64,000 nucleotides of DNA, taken from assembly GCA_965228625.1 (NCBI GenBank), contig OZ245829.1, forward strand, positions 2,728,001 through 2,792,000, given 5' to 3'. The notes under the pieces were generated by a model. The model made no database searches. It had not been told where the DNA came from and saw only the letters and a program-made list of their open reading frames with translations. This DNA is from UBA2767 sp965228625 (GTDB lineage: Bacteria > Pseudomonadota > Alphaproteobacteria > Rhizobiales > Methyloligellaceae). Position numbers and translations under genes: made by a program. Shown here one piece after another: positions 44,105 to 53,163 of the stretch (within the stretch, counting starts at the first letter, position 1; every line of letters starts with the position of its first letter).

Positions 44105-46864
44105 TCATGCCGCGCTGGCGAGATTGCGGAGCACGTATGGCAGGATGCCGTCGTGGTTGTAGTAACCGAGCTCGTCATCGGTATCGATCCGGCACACCAA
44201 CGGAACGTCCTCGACCTTGCCGTCGGCAAAGGCGATCTTGGCGATGACCGTCTGCCGCGGCTCGATCGAGCCGAGGCCTTCGATCGTGACCTTCTCCGCA
44301 CCTGTGATACCGAGCTTCTTCCACGACAGGCCGTCCTCGAACTGCAGCGGCAACACGCCCATGCCGATGAGGTTCGACCGGTGGATGCGCTCGAAGGATT
44401 CGACAATCACCGCCCGCACGCCAAGCAGACGCGTGCCCTTGGCGGCCCAGTCGCGGCTCGATCCCGTGCCGTACTCGGTGCCGCCGAACACGACGAGCGG
44501 CACATTCTCAGCCTTGTAGCGCATGGCCGCGTCGAACACCGACATCTCGTCGCCTGACGGGTGGTGCACGGTGACGCCGCCCTCGGTGCCGGGCACCATC
44601 TGATTCTTGATGCGGATGTTCCCGAACGTGCCGCGCATCATGACATGGTGGTTGCCGCGCCGCGCGCCATAGGAGTTGAACTCGATCGGACGCACCTGAT
44701 GCTCCTTCAGGTACTCGCCCGCCGGGCCGTCGACCTTGATGGCGCCCGCCGGCGAAATGTGGTCCGTGGTAATCGAGTCCTGGTAGAGGCCGAGGACGCG
44801 CGCATCGATGATGTCCGTGACCGGTTCCGGCTCGAGTTCCATACCCTCGAAATAGGGCGGGTTCTTCACGTAGGTCGACGTTTCCGGCCAGTCATAGGTC
44901 TTGCCGGCCTTGCCGCCGATCTTCTGCCATTGCTCATCGCCCTTGAACACGTCGGCATAGCGCGAGGCGAACATTTCCGGCGTCACGCAGGAGCGGATGA
45001 GATCGGCAATATCCTGGCTCGAGGGCCAGATGTCCTTGAGGTAGACCGGATTGCCGTCCGCGTCCTCGCCCAGCGCATCGGTGGCGACATTGACGTCGAG
45101 CGAACCGGCAATCGCGTAGGCCACGACCAGCGGCGGCGAGGCAAGCCAGTTGGCCTTGACGTGCGGGTTGATCCGGCCTTCGAAGTTGCGGTTGCCGGAC
45201 AGAACCGAGCACACCACCAGATCGCTTTCCCCGACAGCTTCGGCGATTTCGTCCGGCAGCGGGCCGGAATTGCCGATGCAGGTGGTACATCCATACCCGA
45301 CAAGGTGGAAACCGAGCGCATCGAGCTCGTCCTGCAACCCGGCCTTTTCGAGATAATCGGTGACGACCTGGCTCCCAGGAGCGAGCGACGTGCGTACCCA
45401 GGGCTTGACCGACAAACCCTTTTCCCGCGCGCTGCGGGCGAGCAGCCCGGCGGCGATCAGAACCGCCGGGTTCGACGTGTTGGTACAGGACGTGATGGCG
45501 GCGATGACCACATCGCCGTCATTGAGCTCGTAGTTCGCGCCTTCCACCTTTGCGGAATGGCGCAGAACCGGGAAGCTCGACCCGCCTTCCTCTTCCATGT
45601 CGGAGACGGCGCCGGTCTGGTCGACGCCGCGTACTTCGGCCAGCGCAACCTCGAAGGCGTCCGGCGCCTGGTTGAGCGCAACGCGGTCCTGCGGGCGTTT
45701 CGGACCCGCAACGGACGGTTCGACGGAACCGAGATCGAGGTTCAGCGTGTCGGTGAACACCGGGTCCGGCGTATCGCTCGCGCGCCACATGCCCTGGGCT
45801 TTCGCGTAAGCCTCGACCAGCGCGACGCGGTCGGCTTCGCGGCCCGTGGCCGTGAGGTAGGCGATGGTGTCGTTGTCGATGGGGAAGAACCCGCAGGTGG
45901 CGCCGTATTCCGGAGCCATGTTGCCGATGGTCGCCTGGTCTTCGAGCGAGAGATTGTCCAGGCCGGGTCCGTAGAACTCGACGAATTTGCCGACGACGCC
46001 GCGCTTGCGCAGCATTTCCACGACCGTCAGCACCAGGTCGGTCGCCGTCACGCCGTCCGCGAGCGCACCCTCAAAACGGAACCCGACGACTTCGGGGATC
46101 ACCATCGAGATGGGCTGGCCGAGCATGCCCGCCTCGGCCTCAATACCGCCCACGCCCCAGCCGAGCACGGAAAGGGCATTCACCATCGTCGTATGGCTGT
46201 CGGTGCCGACGACCGTGTCGGGATAGGCATATGTGACGCTGCTGCCGTCCTCCTCGACGTCGTTCGTCCAGACCGTCTGGGAGAGATATTCCAGGTTGAC
46301 CTGATGGCAGATGCCGGTGCCCGGCGGCACGACGCGGAAATTCTCGAACGCCTCCGCGCCCCAGCGCAGAAACGAATAGCGCTCCTGATTGCGCTCATAT
46401 TCCTTTTCGACGTTCAGCTTGAAGGCGTTGCCGCTGCCGAAGAAATCGACCGTCACCGAGTGATCGATGACAAGATCGACGGGCACCAGCGGATTGATCT
46501 TCGCCGGATCGCCCCCCAGCGTCACCATCGCATCGCGCATGGCGGCGAGATCGACCACGGCGGGGACGCCGGTGAAATCCTGCATGAGAACGCGCGCAGG
46601 CCGGAAGGCAATCTCCTGGGTCGACGATTTCGATACCAGCCACTCCGCACAGGCGCGGATATCGTCGGCGGTCACCGATGAGCCATCCTCGTGGCGCAGC
46701 AGGTTCTCGAGCAGAACCTTGAGCGAGAAGGGCAGCTTCGAGATGCCGTCGAGGCCGTTCTTCTCGGCCTCGGGCAGCGAGAAGTAATCATAGGTCGTGC
46801 CGCCGACTTCGAGGGTGCGGCGGCATTTGAAACTGTCAAGCGATGGACGTGCGTGCGCGGTCAC
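44105..46864 (-). CDS. acnA: aconitate hydratase A
   Basis: TCA-cycle enzyme isomerising citrate to isocitrate through a 4Fe-4S cluster. 919 residues from a GTG at 46864 with AAGGAG 9 nt upstream; the frame upstream is unrelated low-complexity sequence. Cluster ligand regions: AAITSCTNTSNPAV and VGYGCTTCIGNSGPL. Substrate motifs: IACQ-like VPVDLVIDHSVTV, GTDSHTTMVN, and C-terminal GSSRDWAAKGTRLLGV. VTAHARPSLDSF at the N-terminus is typical of the Rhizobiales form. The cluster of ccm genes lies divergently after a 277-nt gap. Confidence 0.97.
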   Translation of the reverse strand: MTAHARPSLDSFKCRRTLEVGGTTYDYFSLPEAEKNGLDGISKLPFSLKVLLENLLRHEDGSSVTADDIRACAEWLVSKSSTQEIAFRPARVLMQDFTGVPAVVDLAAMRDAMVTLGGDPAKINPLVPVDLVIDHSVTVDFFGSGNAFKLNVEKEYERNQERYSFLRWGAEAFENFRVVPPGTGICHQVNLEYLSQTVWTNDVEEDGSSVTYAYPDTVVGTDSHTTMVNALSVLGWGVGGIEAEAGMLGQPISMVIPEVVGFRFEGALADGVTATDLVLTVVEMLRKRGVVGKFVEFYGPGLDNLSLEDQATIGNMAPEYGATCGFFPIDNDTIAYLTATGREADRVALVEAYAKAQGMWRASDTPDPVFTDTLNLDLGSVEPSVAGPKRPQDRVALNQAPDAFEVALAEVRGVDQTGAVSDMEEEGGSSFPVLRHSAKVEGANYELNDGDVVIAAITSCTNTSNPAVLIAAGLLARSAREKGLSVKPWVRTSLAPGSQVVTDYLEKAGLQDELDALGFHLVGYGCTTCIGNSGPLPDEIAEAVGESDLVVCSVLSGNRNFEGRINPHVKANWLASPPLVVAYAIAGSLDVNVATDALGEDADGNPVYLKDIWPSSQDIADLIRSCVTPEMFASRYADVFKGDEQWQKIGGKAGKTYDWPETSTYVKNPPYFEGMELEPEPVTDIIDARVLGLYQDSITTDHISPAGAIKVDGPAGEYLKEHQVRPIEFNSYGARRGNHHVMMRGTFGNIRIKNQMVPGTEGGVTVHHPSGDEMSVFDAAMRYKAENVPLVVFGGTEYGTGSSRDWAAKGTRLLGVRAVIVESFERIHRSNLIGMGVLPLQFEDGLSWKKLGITGAEKVTIEGLGSIEPRQTVIAKIAFADGKVEDVPLVCRIDTDDELGYYNHDGILPYVLRNLASAA

Positions 46865-47141
46865 GGGCAGATCTCCTTGTGAGTTTGAATGGCCCTGGCC
46901 CGCGCCGCCGGTGTGCCGACGGAAGGTACGGTCTGAACATGCCAGGCTGATGAAGCCTTGCGGTCCGCATCCGGACCGGCCGTCCCGGCATAAACCACGC
47001 CCCGTTTTTGCGCTGGCGTCTGATATGACGTGATTAATATATTGTGCGCCGCGGCTCAAGCCTCGTTCGCGTCGAATATGCACTCACGCAGCCGCAGACG
47101 GCCTCTGGCTGCCGGATTCCGAAAGGTCAAGAAGTCCGACC
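46865..47141. promoter_or_regulatory. divergent acnA/ccmA intergenic region
   Basis: 277 nt with no gene. The acnA side has the AAGGAG site used for the GTG start. The ccmA side has ATTAATATATTG at about 47033-47044, a local AT-rich dip. I see no clear operator. Confidence 0.45.
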
Positions 47142-47747
47142 ATGCGACTGAGCGTCCAAGACCTGACCTGTGTGCGCGGCGGACGAACCGTTTTCGAGCG
47201 GTTGTCGTTCGACGTGGAGCCGGGAAAGGGTGTGCAACTGATCGGCGCCAACGGCGTCGGCAAATCGAGCCTGCTGCGCATTCTTGCAGGTTTCCTGCCG
47301 CCCGCGGCGGGCACGTTCACGCTCGAAGGTGCCGACGACGAGACCCCAATCGGCGAGTTCTGTCACTATGTCGGGCATCTCAACGGCGTGAAGCGCGCCT
47401 TCACCGTGCATGAGAACCTCGCCTTCTGGGCTGACTATTTCGGCGGCGGCGACGTCGACGATGCGCTCGACGCGTTCAATCTGCTCGACCTCAGGGACAT
47501 CCCGGCCGGGCTGCTGTCAGCGGGGCAGGCGCGCCGCCTGGGGCTTGCTCGGCTCCGGGTTGCGGAACGCCCGCTGTGGCTTCTGGACGAGCCGTCGGTT
47601 TCACTCGACGAGGCGTCACGGAACATCCTGGCATCGACCATACAGGGTCACATTGCCAATGGGGGGCTCGCGATCGCGGCAACGCATCTGCCGCTCGGCG
47701 TTGATTTCGCACGGACCCTCACCCTTGGCGCGGAGGACAACGGCTGA
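47142..47747 (+). CDS. ccmA: cytochrome c maturation ABC ATPase CcmA
   Basis: 201 residues. Walker A LIGANGVGKSSLLRI, signature LSAGQARRLGLARL, Walker B LWLLDEPSVSLDE. Provides ATP hydrolysis to release haem-loaded CcmE with CcmB and CcmC in the inner membrane. Last codon overlaps the ccmB ATG by 1 nt (TGATG), so the two are coupled. ccmE, F and H are not in the window. Confidence 0.95.
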   Translation: MRLSVQDLTCVRGGRTVFERLSFDVEPGKGVQLIGANGVGKSSLLRILAGFLPPAAGTFTLEGADDETPIGEFCHYVGHLNGVKRAFTVHENLAFWADYFGGGDVDDALDAFNLLDLRDIPAGLLSAGQARRLGLARLRVAERPLWLLDEPSVSLDEASRNILASTIQGHIANGGLAIAATHLPLGVDFARTLTLGAEDNG

Positions 47748-48415
47748 TGCATGCATTCGCACGGCTTGTCGGGCGCGATGTGCGCCTGACCTTGCGCGAA
47801 GGCGGCGCCGTCTCGACGGCGCTCGGATTCTATCTCGTGGTGGTCGCCATCCTGCCGCTCGGCCTCGGGCCTGATCTCAATCTGCTGTCGCGCATTGCGC
47901 CCGGCGTCCTGTGGGTGTCGCTGCTGCTCGCGGCGTTACTTTCCGTCGAGCGCATATTCCACAACGACCTCGAGGACGGCACGCTGGAGGTCATTGCGCT
48001 CGGACCGTTGCCGCTGGAACTTGTCGCCGCGGCCAAGTCGCTGGCGCACTGGATTTCCATCGGCATCCCGCTTGTCATCGCCGCGCCGGTGCTTGCGCTT
48101 CTTCTCAACCTGCCGGCCAATGCCTTCTGGGTGCTGATCCTCACAATGCTGACCGGCACGCCGGCCATCAGTTTTCTCGGCGCCGTCGGGGCGGCGCTGA
48201 CGCTCGGCCTGCGGCGCGGCGGGCTGCTGCTCGCACTGCTGGTGTTGCCGCTCTACGTGCCCGTGCTGGTGTTCGGGGTTTCGGCCATGAACGCGGTCAT
48301 CGTCGGTCCCGCCTCTTTTTTGTCGTCTTACCTGATACTCTGTGCCCTGACGTTGGCGACCGTGGTCCTGGCGCCCTTCGCGGCGGCTGCCGCATTGCGG
48401 CTGTCGCTCGGTTGA
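47747..48415 (+). CDS. ccmB: cytochrome c maturation permease CcmB
   Basis: 222 residues with six membrane segments (VSTALGFYLVVVAILPLGLG, then further helices). ERIFHNDLEDGTLEVI is the family-conserved loop. Membrane partner of CcmA. Coupled to ccmA; an 82-nt gap follows before ccmC. Confidence 0.95.
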   Translation: MHAFARLVGRDVRLTLREGGAVSTALGFYLVVVAILPLGLGPDLNLLSRIAPGVLWVSLLLAALLSVERIFHNDLEDGTLEVIALGPLPLELVAAAKSLAHWISIGIPLVIAAPVLALLLNLPANAFWVLILTMLTGTPAISFLGAVGAALTLGLRRGGLLLALLVLPLYVPVLVFGVSAMNAVIVGPASFLSSYLILCALTLATVVLAPFAAAAALRLSLG

Positions 48416-48497
48416 CCAGGCTCAATGCCGAACACGTGAACGATTGCTAATGTGGCCGCCGATTGCGCGCAGAGATAAGCTGAATTAGAACCAAGAT

Positions 48498-49265
48498 ATG
48501 TCAGATAAACCCGGCTTTTTCGGCCGCCTGGCCAACCCGACATTCTTCCTGAGGCTCTCAGGGGCGGTACTGCCGTGGCTCACGGGACTGACCGTCATCC
48601 TGATGCTGGTCGGGCTCTATCTGGTGTTCTTCGTGGCCCCGCCCGACTATCAGCAGGGCGAGACGGTCAAGATCATGTTCATCCATGTGCCGTCCGCCTG
48701 GCTGGCGATGATGGGCTATGCGATCGTCACCATCGCAAGTATCGGCTCGCTTATCTGGCGCCATCCCATGGCCGATGTCGCCGCCAAGGCGGCCTTGCCG
48801 ATCGGCGCCTGTTTCACATTGCTCGCCCTGATCACCGGATCGCTGTGGGGCAAGCCCATGTGGGGCACCTACTGGGTGTGGGATGCGCGCCTGACTTCGG
48901 TGCTGATCCTGTTTTTCCTCTATCTCGGGCTCATGGCCCTGTGGCAGGCCGTCGAGGAGCCCTCGCGCGCCGGCCGCGCGGCCGCGATCCTCGCCATTGT
49001 CGGGTCGGTGAACCTGCCGATCATCAAGTTCTCGGTCGACTGGTGGAACACACTGCATCAGCCGGCATCGATCACGCGCCTCGACGCGCCCGCGATCCAC
49101 TCCTCGATCCTGATTCCGCTGCTGGTGATGGCGGCGGCGTTCACGGCGCTGTTCTTCGTGCTGCATCTGACGGCCATGCGCACCGAGGTGTGGCGCCGCC
49201 GGGTGCAGGCGCTCAGACTGACGCAGGTCGATGCGGCACGCGCCGGGGAGGGCGCACGCGCATGA
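48498..49265 (+). CDS. ccmC: haem transporter CcmC (haem-handling protein)
   Basis: 255 residues with six membrane segments. Carries the tryptophan-rich haem signature as WGTYWVWDARLTSVL, where one Trp is Tyr. Conserved histidines are in IMFIHVPSAWLAM and VNLPIIKFSVDWWNTLHQPA. Loads haem onto CcmE. The stop overlaps the ccmD ATG (ATGA). Confidence 0.95.
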   Translation: MSDKPGFFGRLANPTFFLRLSGAVLPWLTGLTVILMLVGLYLVFFVAPPDYQQGETVKIMFIHVPSAWLAMMGYAIVTIASIGSLIWRHPMADVAAKAALPIGACFTLLALITGSLWGKPMWGTYWVWDARLTSVLILFFLYLGLMALWQAVEEPSRAGRAAAILAIVGSVNLPIIKFSVDWWNTLHQPASITRLDAPAIHSSILIPLLVMAAAFTALFFVLHLTAMRTEVWRRRVQALRLTQVDAARAGEGARA

Positions 49266-49480
49266 ACGCACTTCTCGATCTCGGCCAGTATGCGGGTTTC
49301 ATCTGGGCCTCCTACGGCGCCACAGTCGTACTTCTCGGCGCCCTTATCGTCTGGATCCGCGCAGATGCCCGACACCAGCTTCGCCTGCTCGACGAACTGG
49401 AGGCGCAGGGCGTGCAGCGCCGTTCGGCACGGGCCGCCTCGCCGCAGGGCAAGCGCGGCAAGGGAAAGGCCGGCCGCTGA
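49262..49480 (+). CDS. ccmD: haem exporter protein CcmD
   Basis: 72 residues. One TM helix (YAGFIWASYGATVVLLGALI) with the Tyr-containing N-terminal part, then a basic cytoplasmic tail (GKRGKGKAGR). Small stabilising subunit of CcmC-CcmE complexes, usually the shortest ccm gene. Overlaps ccmC by ATGA and its stop overlaps the next ATG (TGATG). Confidence 0.93.
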   Translation: MNALLDLGQYAGFIWASYGATVVLLGALIVWIRADARHQLRLLDELEAQGVQRRSARAASPQGKRGKGKAGR

Positions 49481-50079
49481 TGTCTTCGCCGGCGGACGAA
49501 ACGCGCGGCACCCGTGCGGGCGGCGCCTGGCGCATGGCGCTGCCGCTGGTGCTGTTCCTCGCCCTTGCCGGGCTGTTCTTCGTCGGCCTGCAGAGCGGCG
49601 ATCCCTCGAAACTGCCGTCGGCACTGATCGGCAAGCCCGTTCCCGAGTTCGACCTGCCTCCGCTGGAGGGCCTGAAGCATGACGGCGCACAGGTGGGCGG
49701 CCTCAAGACCGGCGACCTTAAAGGCAAAGGCGTCCAGATCGTGAATTTCTGGGCCTCCTGGTGCCTGCCGTGCCGTGACGAGCACCCCTTCCTCGAGCGG
49801 CTGACGAAAGAGAGCAAGGCGCCGCTGGTCGGCATCAACTACAAGGACAAGACCGCCGCGGCGCGCCGTTTCCTGGGTCAGTTGGGCAACCCGTTTCAGG
49901 CGGTCGGCGTCGACACGAATGGGTCGGCGGCCATCGAATGGGGCGTCTATGGCATGCCTGAGACGTTCATCGTCGGCGACGACGGCACGATCCTGTACAA
50001 GCATGTCGGCCCGATCGACGCCAGGGATGTGGAGGCGGAGCTGCTCCCGGCCATCCGAAAGGCCCGCGGCGAGCAATAA
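49480..50079 (+). CDS. ccmG: thiol:disulfide interchange protein CcmG/DsbE
   Basis: 199 residues. N-terminal TM anchor (MALPLVLFLALAGLFFVGL), then a periplasmic thioredoxin domain with VNFWASWCLPCRDEHPFL (CLPC active site) and VYGMPETFIVGDDGTILYKH (cis-proline loop). Reduces apocytochrome c haem-binding cysteines. Starts inside the ccmD stop, completing a coupled ccmABCDG unit. Convergent with a MarR gene 26 nt away. Confidence 0.94.
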   Translation: MSSPADETRGTRAGGAWRMALPLVLFLALAGLFFVGLQSGDPSKLPSALIGKPVPEFDLPPLEGLKHDGAQVGGLKTGDLKGKGVQIVNFWASWCLPCRDEHPFLERLTKESKAPLVGINYKDKTAAARRFLGQLGNPFQAVGVDTNGSAAIEWGVYGMPETFIVGDDGTILYKHVGPIDARDVEAELLPAIRKARGEQ

Positions 50080-50105
50080 GTCCCGGAAATCAAGTGAGAA
50101 AGTGC

Positions 50106-50576
50106 TCAGCGCCCGTTCTTGGCGGTGTCCGGCCCGATGGCCCGGACAATGGTGTTGAGGGACCGCAGGAACTCATCCCGCTCGCCGGGCTCAAGCGCTG
50201 CAAGCAACCGCGCGTCGGCATGATCGGCGGCGGGCTGGGCGGCGCTGAGCGCGTCACGCCCCGTATCCGTCAGCTTGACCGCGTAGACGCGCGCGTCGTG
50301 GCGTGTGCGGCGGCGGCTGACGAGCCCCTTCTTCAGCATGCGCCGAATGATGTCGGCAAGCGTCGAACGGTCGATGCCGGTGCGGTCGACAAGGTCGGTC
50401 TGGCTGAGACCCTCGTCGAGCGAAACCGCCACCAGCACCGCATACTGGCGCGGCGTCAGCCCACCGTCGATCACCTCTTCCGTAAACAGATCGCCGGCGC
50501 ACTGCCCGGCGCGGTGAAGAAGGTGAATGACGCACTGGCTGAGGGCGTTCGTCCTGTCTTGGGTATTCGGTTCCAT
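50106..50576 (-). CDS. MarR-family transcriptional regulator
   Basis: 156 residues from MEPNTQDRTN, with GGGGAA upstream; a GTG directly precedes. Winged HTH: GGLTPRQYAVLVAVSLDEGLSQ, LVDRTGIDRSTLADIIRRML, then RRTRHDARVYAVKLTDTGR (wing). Dimeric regulator. Target and ligand unknown; the convergent ccm operon is not an obvious target. 240 nt separate its start from the yciB stop, with no gene between. Confidence 0.93.
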   Translation of the reverse strand: MEPNTQDRTNALSQCVIHLLHRAGQCAGDLFTEEVIDGGLTPRQYAVLVAVSLDEGLSQTDLVDRTGIDRSTLADIIRRMLKKGLVSRRRTRHDARVYAVKLTDTGRDALSAAQPAADHADARLLAALEPGERDEFLRSLNTIVRAIGPDTAKNGR

Positions 50577-50821
50577 CACGCGTTCCCCGGGATGATCGAA
50601 GTTGCGCGCGGTACTCTCCTGCGCCTTAAATATCCTGCACTCTGATTAACCCGTCTGGGGGCAGCGCGGTCCAGTCACGTTTGCTTGAGACTGTGTGAAA
50701 GCCTGCAAAAAGGCGGTTGGTCACTCCGAAAACGGCAATGATTCCCGCACGTTTCGCGGTTTGCGCGGCGGTGACGCGGTGCGATGACCGGCCCGGGGGA
50801 AACGGCCCGGAACCCGACGGC

Positions 50822-51409
50822 TCACTCGGCCGATTTGGCGTGCTTCTGCAGAAGTCCAACCTGCAGCGCGGCGAATATCAGGGTGAGGGGAAGAAGCCCG
50901 AACACCTTGAAGCTCACCCACACATCCGTGCTGAAGCTGCGCCAGACGACCTCGTTCAAGGCGGCCAGGAAAACAAAGAACCACGCCCAGCGAAACGTCA
51001 GCTTGCGCCAGCCTTGTGAGGTCAGTTCGAAGGCTTCGCCAAGAAGGCTCTGCAGGAACATCCGATTGACCGCGATGCCGCCGAGCAGGATGCCCGCGAA
51101 CAGCAGATAGATGATCGTCGGTTTGACCTTGATGAAGGTCTCGTCTTGCAGATACAGGGTGAGGCCGCCGAACACCAGGACGAACACCGCCGTCACCAGC
51201 GGCATTTTGGCGAATTGCCCGGTCAGCATGCGCGAAAGCACCAGCGAAATCGTGATGGCGACCATGAAGACGGCGGTCGCGGCGAAAATCCCGTAATAGG
51301 CGTTGATGCCGAAGAACAGCAGCAGCGGTCCGAGGTCGAGCAGAAGCCGGACAAGCGGGCTCTCCTGCTTTGCCCCCTCCGGCTTGCCTTGCGTGTCCGG
51401 CGCGCTCAC
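50822..51409 (-). CDS. inner membrane septation protein A (YciB/IspZ family)
   Basis: 195 residues with five to six hydrophobic segments (FFGINAYYGIFAATAVFMV, LVTAVFVLVFGGLTLY). Core: SPLVRLLLDLGPLLLFF, LYLQDETFIKVKPTIIY, WRKLTFRWAWFFVFLAALNE. This matches the YciB/IspZ septation protein often next to ftsY in alphaproteobacteria. GTG start overlaps the ftsY stop (GTGA), so it is coupled to ftsY. Involved in cell envelope and division, mechanism open. Confidence 0.9.
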   Translation of the reverse strand: MSAPDTQGKPEGAKQESPLVRLLLDLGPLLLFFGINAYYGIFAATAVFMVAITISLVLSRMLTGQFAKMPLVTAVFVLVFGGLTLYLQDETFIKVKPTIIYLLFAGILLGGIAVNRMFLQSLLGEAFELTSQGWRKLTFRWAWFFVFLAALNEVVWRSFSTDVWVSFKVFGLLPLTLIFAALQVGLLQKHAKSAE

Positions 51410-53163
51410 GCTTCGACCTTCTCCTCGGCGCCGGCGATGGCGGATGCGAATTCGTAGGCGTCGAAGGGCTGCAGGTCGTCGACCGATTCCCCGACGCCGA
51501 TGGCGTGAATGGGCAGCGCGAATTTCTCGGCAATCGCAACCAGGATGCCGCCGCGCGCGGTCCCGTCGAGCTTGGTCATGATGATGCCGGTCACACCGGC
51601 AATGTCCATGAAGGCCTGCGCCTGACCGACCGCGTTCTGACCCGTGGTCGCGTCAAGGATCAGCAGAACCGAGTGCGGGGCGGTGTCGTCGAGTTTCTTG
51701 GTCACGCGCACGATCTTGGCCAGCTCCTCCATCAGGTCCGCCTTGTTCTGCAGCCGCCCCGCGGTGTCGATGAGGAGGACGTCCGCGCCTTGCGCCTGCG
51801 CCTGGGACAGCGCGTCATAGGCGAGCCCGGCGGCGTCAGCGCCGACATTGCCCGAAACGACCGGCGCGCCGGTGCGGTCGCCCCAGATCTTGAGCTGATC
51901 GATGGCGGCGGCGCGAAACGTGTCGCCGGCGGCGATGACCACGTTCTTTCCGTCCTGCGCAAACTGATGCGACAGCTTGCCGATGGTGGTCGTCTTGCCG
52001 GTGCCGTTCACACCGACCACGAGTACGACGTGCGGCTTTTTGCTGTCGTCGAGTTCGAGCGGTCGGGCCATGGGCTCCAGCACGCCGGCCACTTCCGCGC
52101 CGAGAACCGCCCGCACCTCTTCCGGCGCGATCTCCTTGTTGTAACGGCCCCGCGCGACCTCCTCGGTGATCCGGATCGCCATGTCCAGTCCGAGATCCGC
52201 CTGGATCAGCGCGTCCTCGAGCTCCTGCAGCGTCTGATCGTCGAGCTTCCGCTTGGTGAAGATGGCGGTGATGTTCTCGGTGAGCTTGTTGGAGGTCTTG
52301 CTCAGACCGTCCCGCAACCGCGAGAACCACCCCTTTTTTTTCGGTTCGGGCTCGGGCGCAGCTTCGAGCGCCGCAACAGGCTCTGGCTCCGGCTCGGGTT
52401 CCGGTTCCGGCTCGGGCTCGGGTTCCGGCTCGCGCTCCGGTTCGGGTTCCACCGCAACAACGGGCTCAGGCTCCGGTTCCGGCTCTGGTGTCGGCTCAGG
52501 CTCGGGCTCTGGTTCCGGCTCGGGCTCCGGTTCCGCGGCAACGACCGGCTCCGGTTCTGGCTCTGGTGTCGGCTCAGGCTCGGGCTCGGGTTCCTGCACC
52601 GGTTCCGGCTCTGGCTCGGGCTCCGCGGCGACGACCGGCTCCGGCTCCGGTTCGGGTGCAGGTTCGGGCTCGGCGACCTCGGCAACGTCCTTGACCACCT
52701 CCTCAGGGGGCGGCGGCGCCTTGGCTTCGGTCTTCTTGCGGGTGACGGTCTTCTTCGCCGCCGGTTTCTTTGTTGCAGGCTTTTTCGCCGCGGGCTTTTT
52801 CGCCGGCGGTTTCTTATCCGCGGTTTTCTTGGGCTCGCGTGCCTTCGCTTCGGGCTCTGCCTCGGCCTTTTCCGTTTTGGCCGGCGGTTCCTCGGCCTTC
52901 TTGGCAACCGGTTTCTTCGGCGCCGGCTTCTTCGCGGGCGGCTTCTTGGCCGCAGGTTTCTTGGGCGCGGGTTTCTGGGGCTCAGGTTTATCCGGCTCAG
53001 GCGCCTTCGCCTCGGGCGCGGCCTCGGCCTCTACCGGTTCTTCGGGCGCAACCTCGGCCTTTTCCTCAACCGCCTCTTCCGGCGGTTCTTCCTGTTTCTC
53101 CTTCGAGCCGAGGAGGGAACCAAGCAACCGCTTGAAAAATCCGGGTTTTTTCTTTTCGCTCAT
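51406..53163 (-). CDS. ftsY: signal recognition particle receptor FtsY with long low-complexity N-terminal region
   Basis: 585 residues. The SRP-GTPase NG domain occupies the last ~300 residues: VGVNGTGKTTTIGKL (G1), GDTFRAAAIDQL, DTAGRLQNKADLM (G3), TKLDGTARGG (G4). The N-terminal ~280 residues are unusual: a basic amphipathic start (MSEKKKPGFFKRLLGSLLG), then Lys/Ala/Pro blocks, then Glu-Pro dipeptide tracts interrupted by VVAAEPEPE. A second amphipathic-like segment KKKGWFSRLRDGLSKT leads into the N domain. Receptor for co-translational targeting at the inner membrane. Overlaps mtaB start region by 4 nt and yciB by 4 nt. Confidence 0.96.
   Translation of the reverse strand: MSEKKKPGFFKRLLGSLLGSKEKQEEPPEEAVEEKAEVAPEEPVEAEAAPEAKAPEPDKPEPQKPAPKKPAAKKPPAKKPAPKKPVAKKAEEPPAKTEKAEAEPEAKAREPKKTADKKPPAKKPAAKKPATKKPAAKKTVTRKKTEAKAPPPPEEVVKDVAEVAEPEPAPEPEPEPVVAAEPEPEPEPVQEPEPEPEPTPEPEPEPVVAAEPEPEPEPEPEPEPTPEPEPEPEPVVAVEPEPEREPEPEPEPEPEPEPEPEPVAALEAAPEPEPKKKGWFSRLRDGLSKTSNKLTENITAIFTKRKLDDQTLQELEDALIQADLGLDMAIRITEEVARGRYNKEIAPEEVRAVLGAEVAGVLEPMARPLELDDSKKPHVVLVVGVNGTGKTTTIGKLSHQFAQDGKNVVIAAGDTFRAAAIDQLKIWGDRTGAPVVSGNVGADAAGLAYDALSQAQAQGADVLLIDTAGRLQNKADLMEELAKIVRVTKKLDDTAPHSVLLILDATTGQNAVGQAQAFMDIAGVTGIIMTKLDGTARGGILVAIAEKFALPIHAIGVGESVDDLQPFDAYEFASAIAGAEEKVEA

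Noticed and set aside
44561..46681. 706-codon plus-strand frame opposite acnA
   Set aside because: Shadow frame; aconitase motifs fill the other strand.
52370..52680. Short tandem DNA repeats resembling a CRISPR or minisatellite
   Set aside because: They are degenerate codons for Glu-Pro repeats in ftsY, with no spacer-repeat structure.
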